A stretch of DNA of 18,966 bases, from assembly GCA_902773195.1 (NCBI GenBank), contig CACYDL010000131.1, positions 1 to 18,966 of the forward strand, given 5' to 3'. Source of the stretch: an uncultured Lachnospiraceae bacterium. GTDB taxonomy: Bacteria > Bacillota_A > Clostridia > Lachnospirales > Lachnospiraceae. Below the pieces are notes generated by a model that saw nothing but the letters and a program-made list of their open reading frames with translations, searched no databases and was not told the DNA's origin. Positions 7,468 to 14,234 of the stretch are shown in pieces (the first letter of the stretch is position 1; every line of letters begins with the position of its first letter). Both the position numbers and the translations under genes were made by a program.

Positions 7468-7496
7468 ATCATACATGATCCCATGGAAATTTGCAA
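7468..7496 (-). promoter_or_regulatory. Sigma-A type promoter of the CBS-domain membrane protein gene
   Basis: Read on the minus strand: TTGCAA (7496-7491), a 17-base spacer, TATGAT (7473-7468). The start site would be near 7461, giving a short leader that contains AAGGAG. It is back to back with the SCIFF promoter about 30 bases away. Confidence 0.65.
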
Positions 7497-7525
7497 CGAG
7501 ACGGGGTTTTATTTGTGAGTTAATC

Positions 7526-7554
7526 TTGTAAGGGAAAAATACTTATGATATAAT
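7526..7554 (+). promoter_or_regulatory. Sigma-A type extended -10 promoter of the SCIFF locus
   Basis: TTGTAA (7526-7531), a 17-base spacer, and a perfect TATAAT (7549-7554) preceded by TGA. The same TGATATAAT extended -10 is found at the L,D-transpeptidase promoter. Transcription would start near 7561, about 30 bases before the SCIFF start codon. Confidence 0.75.
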
Positions 7555-7591
7555 ACTCCGCATGAAATGCAAGACGTTATGGAGGACAAAC

Positions 7592-7735
7592 ATGAAACAC
7601 GTAAAGACTCTTAATACAAGGAATCTTCAGGAATCTCTCAAGAAGGGCGGATGCGGCGAGTGCCAGACTTCCTGCCAGTCCGCGTGCAAGACGAGCTGCA
7701 CGGTGGGAAACCAGTCCTGCGAGTCGCGCAAATAA
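7592..7735 (+). CDS. scfA: SCIFF ranthipeptide precursor (six cysteines in forty-five)
   Basis: Ribosomally made peptide precursor of 47 residues that the adjacent radical SAM enzyme cross-links. The leader (MKHVKTLNTRNLQESL) matches the conserved SCIFF start, and the core has cysteines at 21, 24, 28, 32, 36 and 43. C32 and T37 lie at the same spacing as the Cys-Thr thioether partners reported for the Clostridium thermocellum homologue CteA; a link here is inferred. GGAGG (7581-7585) lies six bases before the ATG at 7592. An in-frame ATG at 7562 would add ten residues but lies almost at the predicted transcript start and has no binding site. Its own extended -10 promoter is upstream, and hairpins downstream separate it from the maturase gene. 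The biological role of SCIFF peptides is not settled. Confidence 0.95.
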   Translation: MKHVKTLNTRNLQESLKKGGCGECQTSCQSACKTSCTVGNQSCESRK

Positions 7736-7752
7736 GCGGAACGATGCTTCGG

Positions 7753-7781
7753 GCTGTCCGGAGGGGAAGCCTTCGGACAGC
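7753..7781 (+). terminator. Hairpin after the SCIFF gene (attenuator-like)
   Basis: GCTGTCCGGAGG (7753-7764) pairs with CCTTCGGACAGC (7770-7781), a 12-bp stem with one G-U pair and a 5-base loop. It is followed by TGTTTCATT, a moderate U-tract. It lies 17 bases after the SCIFF stop codon. It probably ends or stabilises a short, abundant precursor mRNA while allowing some read-through. Confidence 0.55.
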
Positions 7782-7803
7782 TGTTTCATTATGAAAAGAT
7801 CGG

Positions 7804-7832
7804 GCAGCGGCCATCGCCGCTGCTTCTTTATT
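7804..7832 (+). terminator. Second hairpin, just before the SCIFF maturase gene
   Basis: GCAGCGGC (7804-7811) pairs perfectly with GCCGCTGC (7816-7823) across the 4-base loop CATC, then TTCTTTATT. This has the form of a classical intrinsic terminator, yet the maturase start codon is only 23 bases after the stem and I see no promoter between them. The outer CGGGCA (7801-7806) can alternatively pair with TGCCCG (7832-7837) next to the maturase ribosome binding site. Attenuation of the maturase relative to the precursor is the simplest reading. Confidence 0.6.
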
Positions 7833-7845
7833 GCCCGGGAGGATT

Positions 7846-9213
7846 ATGCAGATCCATCAGTACAAAAGCAACGGATTTAATATCGTATTGGACGTGCCGG
7901 GAGGTTCGGTGCACGTGGTGGACGACATCGTATACGACGCCCTTTCCATGCTGACAGAACCGGTGCCGGAGGAGACCGTCCTGGAGAAACTGGCGGAAAA
8001 GTACAGGAGCCGGGAGGAGGCCGCCGAGGCGCTCGGGGAAATCCGGGAGCTGAAGGAGGCGGGCGCCCTCTTCTCGGAGGAGCCCTACGCCCCCTCGGTG
8101 GAGGCCTTCTCCAGGAGGCCGACGGTCGTCAAGGCGCTGTGCCTGCATGTCGCCCACGACTGCAATCTCGCCTGCCGCTACTGCTTCGCGGAGGAGGGAG
8201 AGTACCACGGAAGGCGCGCCCTGATGTCCTTTGAGACGGGGAAGAAGGCCCTCGACTTCCTGGTGAAGAACTCCGGCGCGAGGAGGAACCTGGAGGTGGA
8301 CTTCTTCGGCGGCGAACCTCTCATGAACTGGGAGACCGTCAAAAAGCTGGTCGCCTACGGCCGAAGCATCGAGCAGGAGAACGGTAAGAATTTCCGCTTC
8401 ACCCTCACCACCAACGGCGTGCTCCTCGACGACGAGGTCATGGAGTTCTGCAACCGGGAGATGGACAACGTCGTTCTGTCCATCGACGGGAGGAAGGAGG
8501 TCCACGACCGGATGCGTCCCTTCCGGAAGGGAGCGGGAAGCTATGACGTGATCCTTCCGAAATTCCTGAAGTTTGCGGAGCAGAGACGCCGTCTGGGACT
8601 GAAGTACTACGTGAGGGGGACCTACACCCGCTGGAATACGGATTTCGCGGCGGACGTGCTCCATCTGGCGGATCTCGGCTTCGACCAGATCTCGGTGGAG
8701 CCCGTGGTGGCGCCGAAGGAGGCTCCCTATTCCCTGCGGGAGGAGGACATCCCGGTCCTGGAGCGCCAATACGATATTCTCGCGCGGGAAATGATCCGCA
8801 GAGAAAAAGAAGGAAAAGGTTTTAATTTCTTTCATTTTATGATAGATTTAACGGGTGGCCCCTGTGTCTACAAGAGACTGTCCGGGTGCGGCAGCGGGAC
8901 GGAATATCTGGCCGTCACGCCCTGGGGAGACTTCTACCCGTGTCACCAGTTTGTCGGGATGGAGGACTTCCTGCTCGGGAATGTCAGCGACGGGATCGTG
9001 AACAACGGTCTTGTGACGGAGTTCAAGAAGGTAAACGTCTATTCGAAAGAGGCGTGCAGAAGCTGCTTCGCCAGGTTCTACTGCAGCGGCGGATGTCTCG
9101 CCAATTCCTACAACTTTACCGGAAGGATCAACGACGTGTACGGGATCGGCTGCGCGCTGGAGCGAAAGCGGGTCGAGTGCGCCGTCATGATCAAGGCCGC
9201 GCTGAGCTCCTGA
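7846..9213 (+). CDS. scfB: SCIFF maturase, radical SAM/SPASM thioether-forming enzyme
   Basis: Cytoplasmic iron-sulfur enzyme that uses S-adenosylmethionine to make thioether links in the SCIFF peptide; 455 residues. Residues 1-85 would hold the peptide-recognition (RRE-like) domain. The radical SAM motif CNLACRYC gives ligands C106, C110 and C113, followed by FFGGEPL (about 153-159). The SPASM region carries C340, C348, C366, then C404-X2-C407-X5-C413-X3-C417 and a last C436, enough for two auxiliary 4Fe-4S clusters. The N-terminal IHQYKSNGFNIVLDV block fits SCIFF maturases. The ATG at 7846 follows GGGAGG (7837-7842) closely; an in-frame TTG at 7831 lacks a binding site. Bases 8800-8850 are strikingly AT-rich for this gene. 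It is likely expressed from the SCIFF promoter by read-through. Confidence 0.95.
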   Translation: MQIHQYKSNGFNIVLDVPGGSVHVVDDIVYDALSMLTEPVPEETVLEKLAEKYRSREEAAEALGEIRELKEAGALFSEEPYAPSVEAFSRRPTVVKALCLHVAHDCNLACRYCFAEEGEYHGRRALMSFETGKKALDFLVKNSGARRNLEVDFFGGEPLMNWETVKKLVAYGRSIEQENGKNFRFTLTTNGVLLDDEVMEFCNREMDNVVLSIDGRKEVHDRMRPFRKGAGSYDVILPKFLKFAEQRRRLGLKYYVRGTYTRWNTDFAADVLHLADLGFDQISVEPVVAPKEAPYSLREEDIPVLERQYDILAREMIRREKEGKGFNFFHFMIDLTGGPCVYKRLSGCGSGTEYLAVTPWGDFYPCHQFVGMEDFLLGNVSDGIVNNGLVTEFKKVNVYSKEACRSCFARFYCSGGCLANSYNFTGRINDVYGIGCALERKRVECAVMIKAALSS

Positions 9214-9270
9214 CGCCCGGCGGAACAGGGAATGTCATTATCTGAGGAGAAACAAGGAGATAAAAGAATC

Positions 9271-11655
9271 ATGAAAAAGAGGAACGGAATCATCACGCTC
9301 GCAGTCATGATCGCCTTCACGGTGCTCATGGTATTCACAGCACTTAAGGGCTGGGGCAGAGGCGGTACCGGCGCCATGAGAAACATTAAGACCGGCCTGG
9401 ATCTGTCCGGGGGCGTTTCCATCACATACGAGGCGGACGAGGCGGCGCCGGCGGCGGACGACATGGACGACACCGTGGCCAAGCTCCAGAAGCGTGTCGA
9501 CCAGTATTCCACCGAGGCCAACGTCTACAAGGAAGGTCTCAACCGCATCAACGTCGAGATTCCGGGCGTGACGGACGCGAACAAGATTCTCGCCGAGCTC
9601 GGCACGCCGGGTTCCCTCTATTTCATAGCCCAGACCGGTTCTGACGGATCGGACAACTATACCTACGACAACGCCTCCGGCCAGTACGTCCTGTCCAGAA
9701 CGATTGAGGAGCTGGAGAAGGACGGATCCATCGTCTGCGTCGGCTCCGACGTGGCGGACGCCCAGGGCGTTTTCCAGACGGACAGCACCACGAAGAACAA
9801 CAAGCCGGTCGTCTCCCTTTCCTTCACGGGCGAGGGCACGAAGAAGTTCGCCGAGGCGACGACGAAGGCCTACTCGGCCGGACAGTCCATCGGTATCTAT
9901 TACGACGGTTCCTTCGTCTCCGTGCCGCGGGTCAACGCGGCGATCACGGACGGCAAGGCCATCATCGAGGGGATGGGCGATATCGACGAGGCGAAGCAGC
10001 TCGCTTCCTTCATCCGCATCGGCGGTCTGAAGCTCGTCCTGAACGAAATCCGCTCCAACGTGGTCGGTGCCCAGCTCGGCCAGGAGGCCATCCGGACTTC
10101 CCTGATCGGCGGAGCCGTCGGCATCCTTCTGATCATCGTGATCATGATCGCCGTTTACCTGCTTCCGGGCGCCGTGGCATCCCTCTCCCTGATTCTCTAC
10201 GTGGCGATGATGCTCGTGCTGCTCAACGCCTTTGACCTGACGCTTACCCTTCCGGGGATCGCCGGTATCATCCTGAGTATCGGTATGGCGGTCGACGCCA
10301 ACGTCATCATCTTCTCCAGACTGCAGGAGGAGCTCGCCGCCGGCAATTCTGTACACGGAGCCATCCGGGCCAGCTTCAGCAAGGCGATGTCCGCCATTCT
10401 CGACGGCAACATCACCACGCTGATCGCCGCGGCCGTCCTCGGCCTTCTCGGCACCGGCACGATCAAGGGCTTCGCCATGACGCTGGCGCTCGGCGTCGCG
10501 CTGTCCATGGTCACGGCTCTCGTCATCACGCGGCTTCTGATCAACGCGGTCTACTCCCTCGGCGTCCGCAGCGAGAAGCTCTGGGCGAGGGAGAAGAAGT
10601 TTACGAAGATTGATTTCATCAGGAACTGGACGAAGTACCTCTGCGTCGCCGCGCTCATTCTCATCGTCGGCTTCGGCACGATGATTTTCCACGGCGCGAA
10701 GGGTCAGAGAGCCCTGAACTTCAGCCTTGAGTTCCTGGGCGGAACCTCCACGACGGTTGATTTTGACAGGAGCTTTACCCTTGCCGAGCTCGACGAGCAG
10801 GTCAAGCCGGTGATTTCGGAGATTACGGGAGACGCGGCCGTCACGTTCCAGCAGGTTGTGAACTCCAGCGAGGTTATCATCAAGACAAGAACCCTCAACG
10901 TCGAAGAGCGCAAGGATATGGCTGAAAAGCTGAGCTCGGAATTCGGCGTGGAGGAGTCGAAGATCACGGCCGAGTCCATCTCCGCGACGGTGGGCAAGGA
11001 GATGAGGAAGAGCGCGATTCAGGCGGTTCTCCTCGCCGTCGTGCTGATGCTTCTCTACATCTTCATCCGCTTCAAGGACATCCGCTTCGCGACCTCCGCG
11101 GTTCTCGCGCTCTGCCACGACGTGCTGATCACGCTGATGGCCTACGCGATCATCCGCGTCTCGGTGGGCAATTCGTTCATCGCGGTCATGCTGACGATTC
11201 TCGGCTATTCGATCAACTCGACCATCGTCATCTTCGACCGTATCCGCGAGATGCTTCCCGAGTACCAGAAGTCCGGAGATCTCCGGGGCGCGGTCAACGC
11301 CGCGGTCAACATGACTCTGACCAGAAGCATCTTCACGAACCTGACCACCTTTGCCTCGATCCTGGTGCTCTACATCATGGGCGTCTCCTCCATCAAGGAG
11401 TTCACGCTTCCGATGATGGTCGGTATCGTCGCCGGCGCCTGCTCGTCCGTCTTCCTGAGCGGTCCGCTCTGGTTCTGGATGAGAACACATTTCGGCAAGG
11501 ACGCGAAGGAGTATCAGCGGAAGGCCGCCAGGGCGGCCAAAGCGGCGGAAGCCGCCGGGACAGGAACCGCCGAGGCGGCGTCCGGAGCCTCCCAGGCCGT
11601 CAGGTCCTCCGGCAATCCCAACGTCATCCGCAAGAAGAAAGTTAAGAAGGGTTGA
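9271..11655 (+). CDS. secDF: Protein translocase subunit SecDF (fused SecD and SecF)
   Basis: Membrane component that uses the proton-motive force to pull proteins through SecYEG on the outer face. 794 residues with SecD and SecF in one chain, as in Bacillus. SecD half: first helix about 7-25, motif TGLDLSGG (41-48), extracellular P1 domain to about 250, then five helices with VDANVIIFSR (341-350; D342 matches the functional Asp of SecD). SecF half: helix about 456-473, LNFSLEFLGG (482-491), periplasmic P4-type domain, then five helices with CHDVLITL (615-622) and GYSINSTIVIFDRIRE (645-660). The C-tail (745-794) is Ala/Lys rich. The ATG at 9271 has AAGGAG at 9254-9259, 11 bases away; an in-frame ATG at 9232 has little support. 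It follows the SCIFF maturase by 57 bases. Confidence 0.95.
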   Translation: MKKRNGIITLAVMIAFTVLMVFTALKGWGRGGTGAMRNIKTGLDLSGGVSITYEADEAAPAADDMDDTVAKLQKRVDQYSTEANVYKEGLNRINVEIPGVTDANKILAELGTPGSLYFIAQTGSDGSDNYTYDNASGQYVLSRTIEELEKDGSIVCVGSDVADAQGVFQTDSTTKNNKPVVSLSFTGEGTKKFAEATTKAYSAGQSIGIYYDGSFVSVPRVNAAITDGKAIIEGMGDIDEAKQLASFIRIGGLKLVLNEIRSNVVGAQLGQEAIRTSLIGGAVGILLIIVIMIAVYLLPGAVASLSLILYVAMMLVLLNAFDLTLTLPGIAGIILSIGMAVDANVIIFSRLQEELAAGNSVHGAIRASFSKAMSAILDGNITTLIAAAVLGLLGTGTIKGFAMTLALGVALSMVTALVITRLLINAVYSLGVRSEKLWAREKKFTKIDFIRNWTKYLCVAALILIVGFGTMIFHGAKGQRALNFSLEFLGGTSTTVDFDRSFTLAELDEQVKPVISEITGDAAVTFQQVVNSSEVIIKTRTLNVEERKDMAEKLSSEFGVEESKITAESISATVGKEMRKSAIQAVLLAVVLMLLYIFIRFKDIRFATSAVLALCHDVLITLMAYAIIRVSVGNSFIAVMLTILGYSINSTIVIFDRIREMLPEYQKSGDLRGAVNAAVNMTLTRSIFTNLTTFASILVLYIMGVSSIKEFTLPMMVGIVAGACSSVFLSGPLWFWMRTHFGKDAKEYQRKAARAAKAAEAAGTGTAEAASGASQAVRSSGNPNVIRKKKVKKG

Positions 11656-11675
11656 TCCCTGAAAGGATAACCGCG

Positions 11676-11700
11676 GAAAGCCATGCGATGCATGGCTTTC
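11676..11700 (+). terminator. Stem-loop after secDF, possible terminator
   Basis: GAAAGCCATGC (11676-11686) pairs perfectly over 11 bp with GCATGGCTTTC (11690-11700) around a 3-base loop, and TTGCG follows. The T residues are mostly within the stem, so termination may be partial. No promoter is visible in the 24 bases before recJ, which suggests read-through. Confidence 0.5.
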
Positions 11701-11723
11701 TTGCGTATCACACGGAGCGTGCT

Positions 11724-13439
11724 ATGGAAAAATGGACAGTAATGGCGAAAAAAGCCGATTTTGAAGCCATCGGCCGGAAATTCGGCATTGATCCCGTCGT
11801 AGCGAGAGTGATACGGAACAGGGACGTCGTCGGGGACGAGGCGATCGACGAGTATCTCAACGGAGGCCCCGAGCGGCTCAGGGATCCCTTCGCGCTGAAG
11901 GATATGGACGCCGCTGCCGCGATTCTCGGGGAGAAGATCCGCGGGAAGAAGAGGATCCGGATCGTCGGGGATTACGATATCGACGGCATCATGGCCTCCT
12001 ATATTCTGAAAAGGGGCATCACGGAGCTGGGCGGAACGGCGGACATCCGGATACCGAACCGCGTCGCGGACGGATACGGGATCAATGAGAACATGATCGA
12101 CGAGGCGGCCGCCGACGGGATCGACACAATTGTGACCTGCGACAACGGAGTCGCCGCCGCGGAGGCTGTCAGGAAGGCGAAGGATCTGGGGATGACGGTG
12201 ATCATCACCGATCACCACGAGGTGATCGACCTTCCCCCGGCGGACGCCGTCGTGGACCCGAAGCGGCCGGACGACGTCTCCGACAACAAGGATCTCTGCG
12301 GAGGCGCGGTGGCCTGGAAGCTGATCCGCGCTATGGGAGGGGATCCTGACTCGGAACTGATCCAGTACGCTGCCTTCGCCACGGTGGGCGACATCATGGA
12401 CATGCGCGGCGAGAACCGCATCCTGGTCCGCGAGGGCCTGAAAAGACTCAGAAAGACGGACAACATCGGCCTGCAGGCGCTGGCAGACGAGTGCGGACTC
12501 AATCTCCAGGGGCTCAACACCTACGGCATCGGCTTTGTCCTCGGGCCCTGTCTCAACGCCAGCGGCCGTCTCAACACCGCGATGAAGGGACTGGCCCTCC
12601 TCGAGAGCGAGAACCGCTCCGCCGCCTCGCGGTACGCGGCGGAGCTCCGCCAGCTGAATGACAGCAGAAAGGCGATGACGGAGACGGGCGTCCGGGAAGC
12701 CGTCGAAGCCATCGGCCGGGAAGGGCTGGAGAAGGACAGAGTCCTGGCGGTGTTCCTGCCCGACGTGCACGAGAGCGTAGCCGGGATTATCGCGGGAAGA
12801 ATACGGGAGAAGTATTCCAGACCGGTCTTCATCCTGACCAGGGGAGAGAACTGCGCCAAGGGCTCGGGCAGGTCGATTGAGGCCTATTCCATGTTCGAGG
12901 AGCTCCAGAAGGTGAGCGGCCTGCTGCTCCGCTTCGGAGGTCATCCCATGGCCGCCGGACTGTCGCTTGATGAGGAAAACATCGGGGAATTCCGGAGACG
13001 GATCAACGAGAACTGCCGCCTCACCGAGGAGGACCTGATCCCGAAGGTCAGAATCGACGTGCCGATGCCCGTCAGCTACGTCTCGGAGGAGCTGATCCGC
13101 CAGCTGGAGCTGCTGGAGCCCTTCGGTAAGGGAAACGAGAAGCCGCTCTTCGCCCAGAAGCACGTCTTCTGCGACCATGTGCGGCTGTTCGGGACGAAGC
13201 ACAACCTGCTGAAGATGCGGGTCAGGGCCATGGCCGCGCCGGGGGACGCCGACGCCGACAGGCCGGGCTTCCAGGCGGACACGACGGGGCCCGAGCTGGA
13301 CGCCGTCTGCTTCCGCGACGTCGACGCTCTGGCCGCCCGGATCGCGGAGTGTCCGGAGCTCATGATCGCCTATGAGCCGCAGATCAACGACTTTATGGGA
13401 CAGCGGAGAATACAGCTTGTGATCACGCATTTCCGCTGA
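11724..13439 (+). CDS. recJ: Single-stranded-DNA-specific exonuclease RecJ
   Basis: 5'-to-3' single-strand DNA exonuclease of recombination and mismatch/base-excision repair. 571 residues, normal for the family. DHH phosphoesterase motifs: DYDIDG (83-88), TCDNG (138-142), the signature ITDHHE (161-166) and VGDIMDM (221-227). ASGRLN (279-284) and the DHHA1 motif RFGGHPMAAG (403-412) follow, with a C-terminal OB-type region to 571. These Asp/His residues bind the catalytic metals. The open frame runs further upstream into secDF, but the ATG at 11724 has GGAG (11714-11717) six bases before it and gives the expected N-terminus. It lies between secDF and apt, an arrangement I associate with Clostridia. 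Confidence 0.94.
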   Translation: MEKWTVMAKKADFEAIGRKFGIDPVVARVIRNRDVVGDEAIDEYLNGGPERLRDPFALKDMDAAAAILGEKIRGKKRIRIVGDYDIDGIMASYILKRGITELGGTADIRIPNRVADGYGINENMIDEAAADGIDTIVTCDNGVAAAEAVRKAKDLGMTVIITDHHEVIDLPPADAVVDPKRPDDVSDNKDLCGGAVAWKLIRAMGGDPDSELIQYAAFATVGDIMDMRGENRILVREGLKRLRKTDNIGLQALADECGLNLQGLNTYGIGFVLGPCLNASGRLNTAMKGLALLESENRSAASRYAAELRQLNDSRKAMTETGVREAVEAIGREGLEKDRVLAVFLPDVHESVAGIIAGRIREKYSRPVFILTRGENCAKGSGRSIEAYSMFEELQKVSGLLLRFGGHPMAAGLSLDEENIGEFRRRINENCRLTEEDLIPKVRIDVPMPVSYVSEELIRQLELLEPFGKGNEKPLFAQKHVFCDHVRLFGTKHNLLKMRVRAMAAPGDADADRPGFQADTTGPELDAVCFRDVDALAARIAECPELMIAYEPQINDFMGQRRIQLVITHFR

Positions 13440-13512
13440 GAGAAGCGAAGAAGCCCGGCCCTTTGACCGCGCTGCGGCCCCGGGAGGCGAGGCGGCGAAT
13501 GAAACATTTGTC

Positions 13513-13541
13513 TTTAATTCGCCCGAAATTCGTGCTAACAT
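13513..13541 (+). promoter_or_regulatory. Possible promoter of apt
   Basis: TAACAT (13536-13541) preceded by TGC forms an extended -10, and TTTAAT (13513-13518) with a 17-base spacer is a weak -35. It lies in the 186-base gap after recJ, in the most AT-rich part of that gap, about 80 bases before the apt start. Confidence 0.4.
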
Positions 13542-13566
13542 AAAAGATACGCCGCGGACAAGGGGT

Positions 13567-13589
13567 GTTTTGCGCGGCGCCGGCAAAAC
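13567..13589 (+). other. Stem-loop in the apt leader
   Basis: GTTTTGC (13567-13573) pairs with GCAAAAC (13583-13589) around a GC-rich 9-base loop. An alternative pairing of GCCGCG (13551-13556) with CGCGGC (13573-13578) also exists. The two structures cannot both form fully. I recognise no known riboswitch; the purine riboswitch core is not evident. Confidence 0.3.
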
Positions 13590-13625
13590 CGAAGCGAAGA
13601 GTACAGGGCCCAAAAGGAGAAAACT

Positions 13626-14156
13626 ATGATCAGAGAAAAAGTTGAGGATTATGTGAGGTCCATTCCGGACTTCCCGGAGAAGGGGATTATTTTCCGCGAC
13701 GTGACGTCCGTTCTTCAGGACGCCGACGGCCTGAAGATGGCGATCGACGCGATGCAGGAGAAGCTGAAGGGCATCGAGTTCGACAAGATCGCCGGACTGG
13801 AGTCGCGCGGCTTTATCTTCGGCATGCCCATCGCCTATAACCTTCACAAGCCGTTTGTCCTGGTCCGCAAGGCCGGAAAGCTGCCCTGCGAGACCGTCTC
13901 CAAGACCTATGATCTCGAGTACGGCCAGGCGACCATCGAGCTTCACAAGGACGCGATCACGCCCGGAGAGAGAATCGTCGTGATCGACGACCTGATCGCC
14001 ACGGGCGGAACCGTGGAAGCGGCCGGAGAGCTGATCAGCGAGCTCGGCGGCGAAGTCGTCAAGATGGTCTTCCTCATGGAGCTGGCGGGACTCAACGGGA
14101 GAGAGAAGCTGAAAAAATATGACGTCGAGAGCGTCATCTGCTACGACGGCAAATAA
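13626..14156 (+). CDS. apt: Adenine phosphoribosyltransferase
   Basis: Purine salvage enzyme, adenine plus PRPP giving AMP and pyrophosphate, cytoplasmic dimer. 176 residues, typical. The N-terminal SIPDFPEKGIIFRDVT (12-27) is the Apt hallmark. The base-binding ESRGF is at 59-63, the flexible-loop region RKAGKLPCETVSKTY at 81-95, and the PRPP-binding VVIDDLIATGGT at 118-129. AAGGAG (13614-13619) lies six bases before the ATG. It sits directly before rel, so salvage and (p)ppGpp metabolism are encoded side by side; both act on the purine nucleotide pool. It probably has its own promoter, with a hairpin after it but no clear T-tract. Confidence 0.96.
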   Translation: MIREKVEDYVRSIPDFPEKGIIFRDVTSVLQDADGLKMAIDAMQEKLKGIEFDKIAGLESRGFIFGMPIAYNLHKPFVLVRKAGKLPCETVSKTYDLEYGQATIELHKDAITPGERIVVIDDLIATGGTVEAAGELISELGGEVVKMVFLMELAGLNGREKLKKYDVESVICYDGK

Positions 14157-14166
14157 ATGGACCGGA

Positions 14167-14196
14167 CGGGGCCGCTCCCGGTGAGGGAGCGCCCCG
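14167..14196 (+). other. Strong hairpin between apt and rel
   Basis: CGGGG plus CGCTCCC (14167-14179, one bulged C) pairs with GGGAGCG plus CCCCG (14185-14196) around the loop GGTGA: 12 bp, nearly all GC. No T-tract follows, so it is not a typical intrinsic terminator. It may protect the apt mRNA end or reduce read-through into rel. Confidence 0.45.
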
Positions 14197-14234
14197 CCGG
14201 CAGGATCTGCTGACTCATCAGGAAAGACGTGCGT

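Noticed and set aside
7831..7845. Earlier TTG start for the SCIFF maturase
   Set aside because: It lies in the T-tract after the hairpin with no ribosome binding site, and it adds five residues not expected before the conserved N-terminus.
7791..7880. 29-codon ORF overlapping the second SCIFF hairpin and the maturase start
   Set aside because: There is no ribosome binding site, it crosses a terminator-like stem, and its codons carry no recognisable peptide. A leader-peptide role cannot be excluded but is not supported.
8838..8843. TATGAT inside the maturase gene as an internal promoter for secDF
   Set aside because: No acceptable -35 element lies 16-18 bases upstream, and it is more than 400 bases from secDF.
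9238..11490. 750-codon open frame on the minus strand opposite secDF
   Set aside because: It is exactly antisense to a clear secDF gene, is rich in Asp, Arg, His and Gly, shows no family motif, and arises from the strong third-position G/C bias.
13450..13484. Possible terminator after recJ (CCCGG pairing with CCGGG)
   Set aside because: The stem needs two bulged bases and has a 17-base interior with no T-tract.
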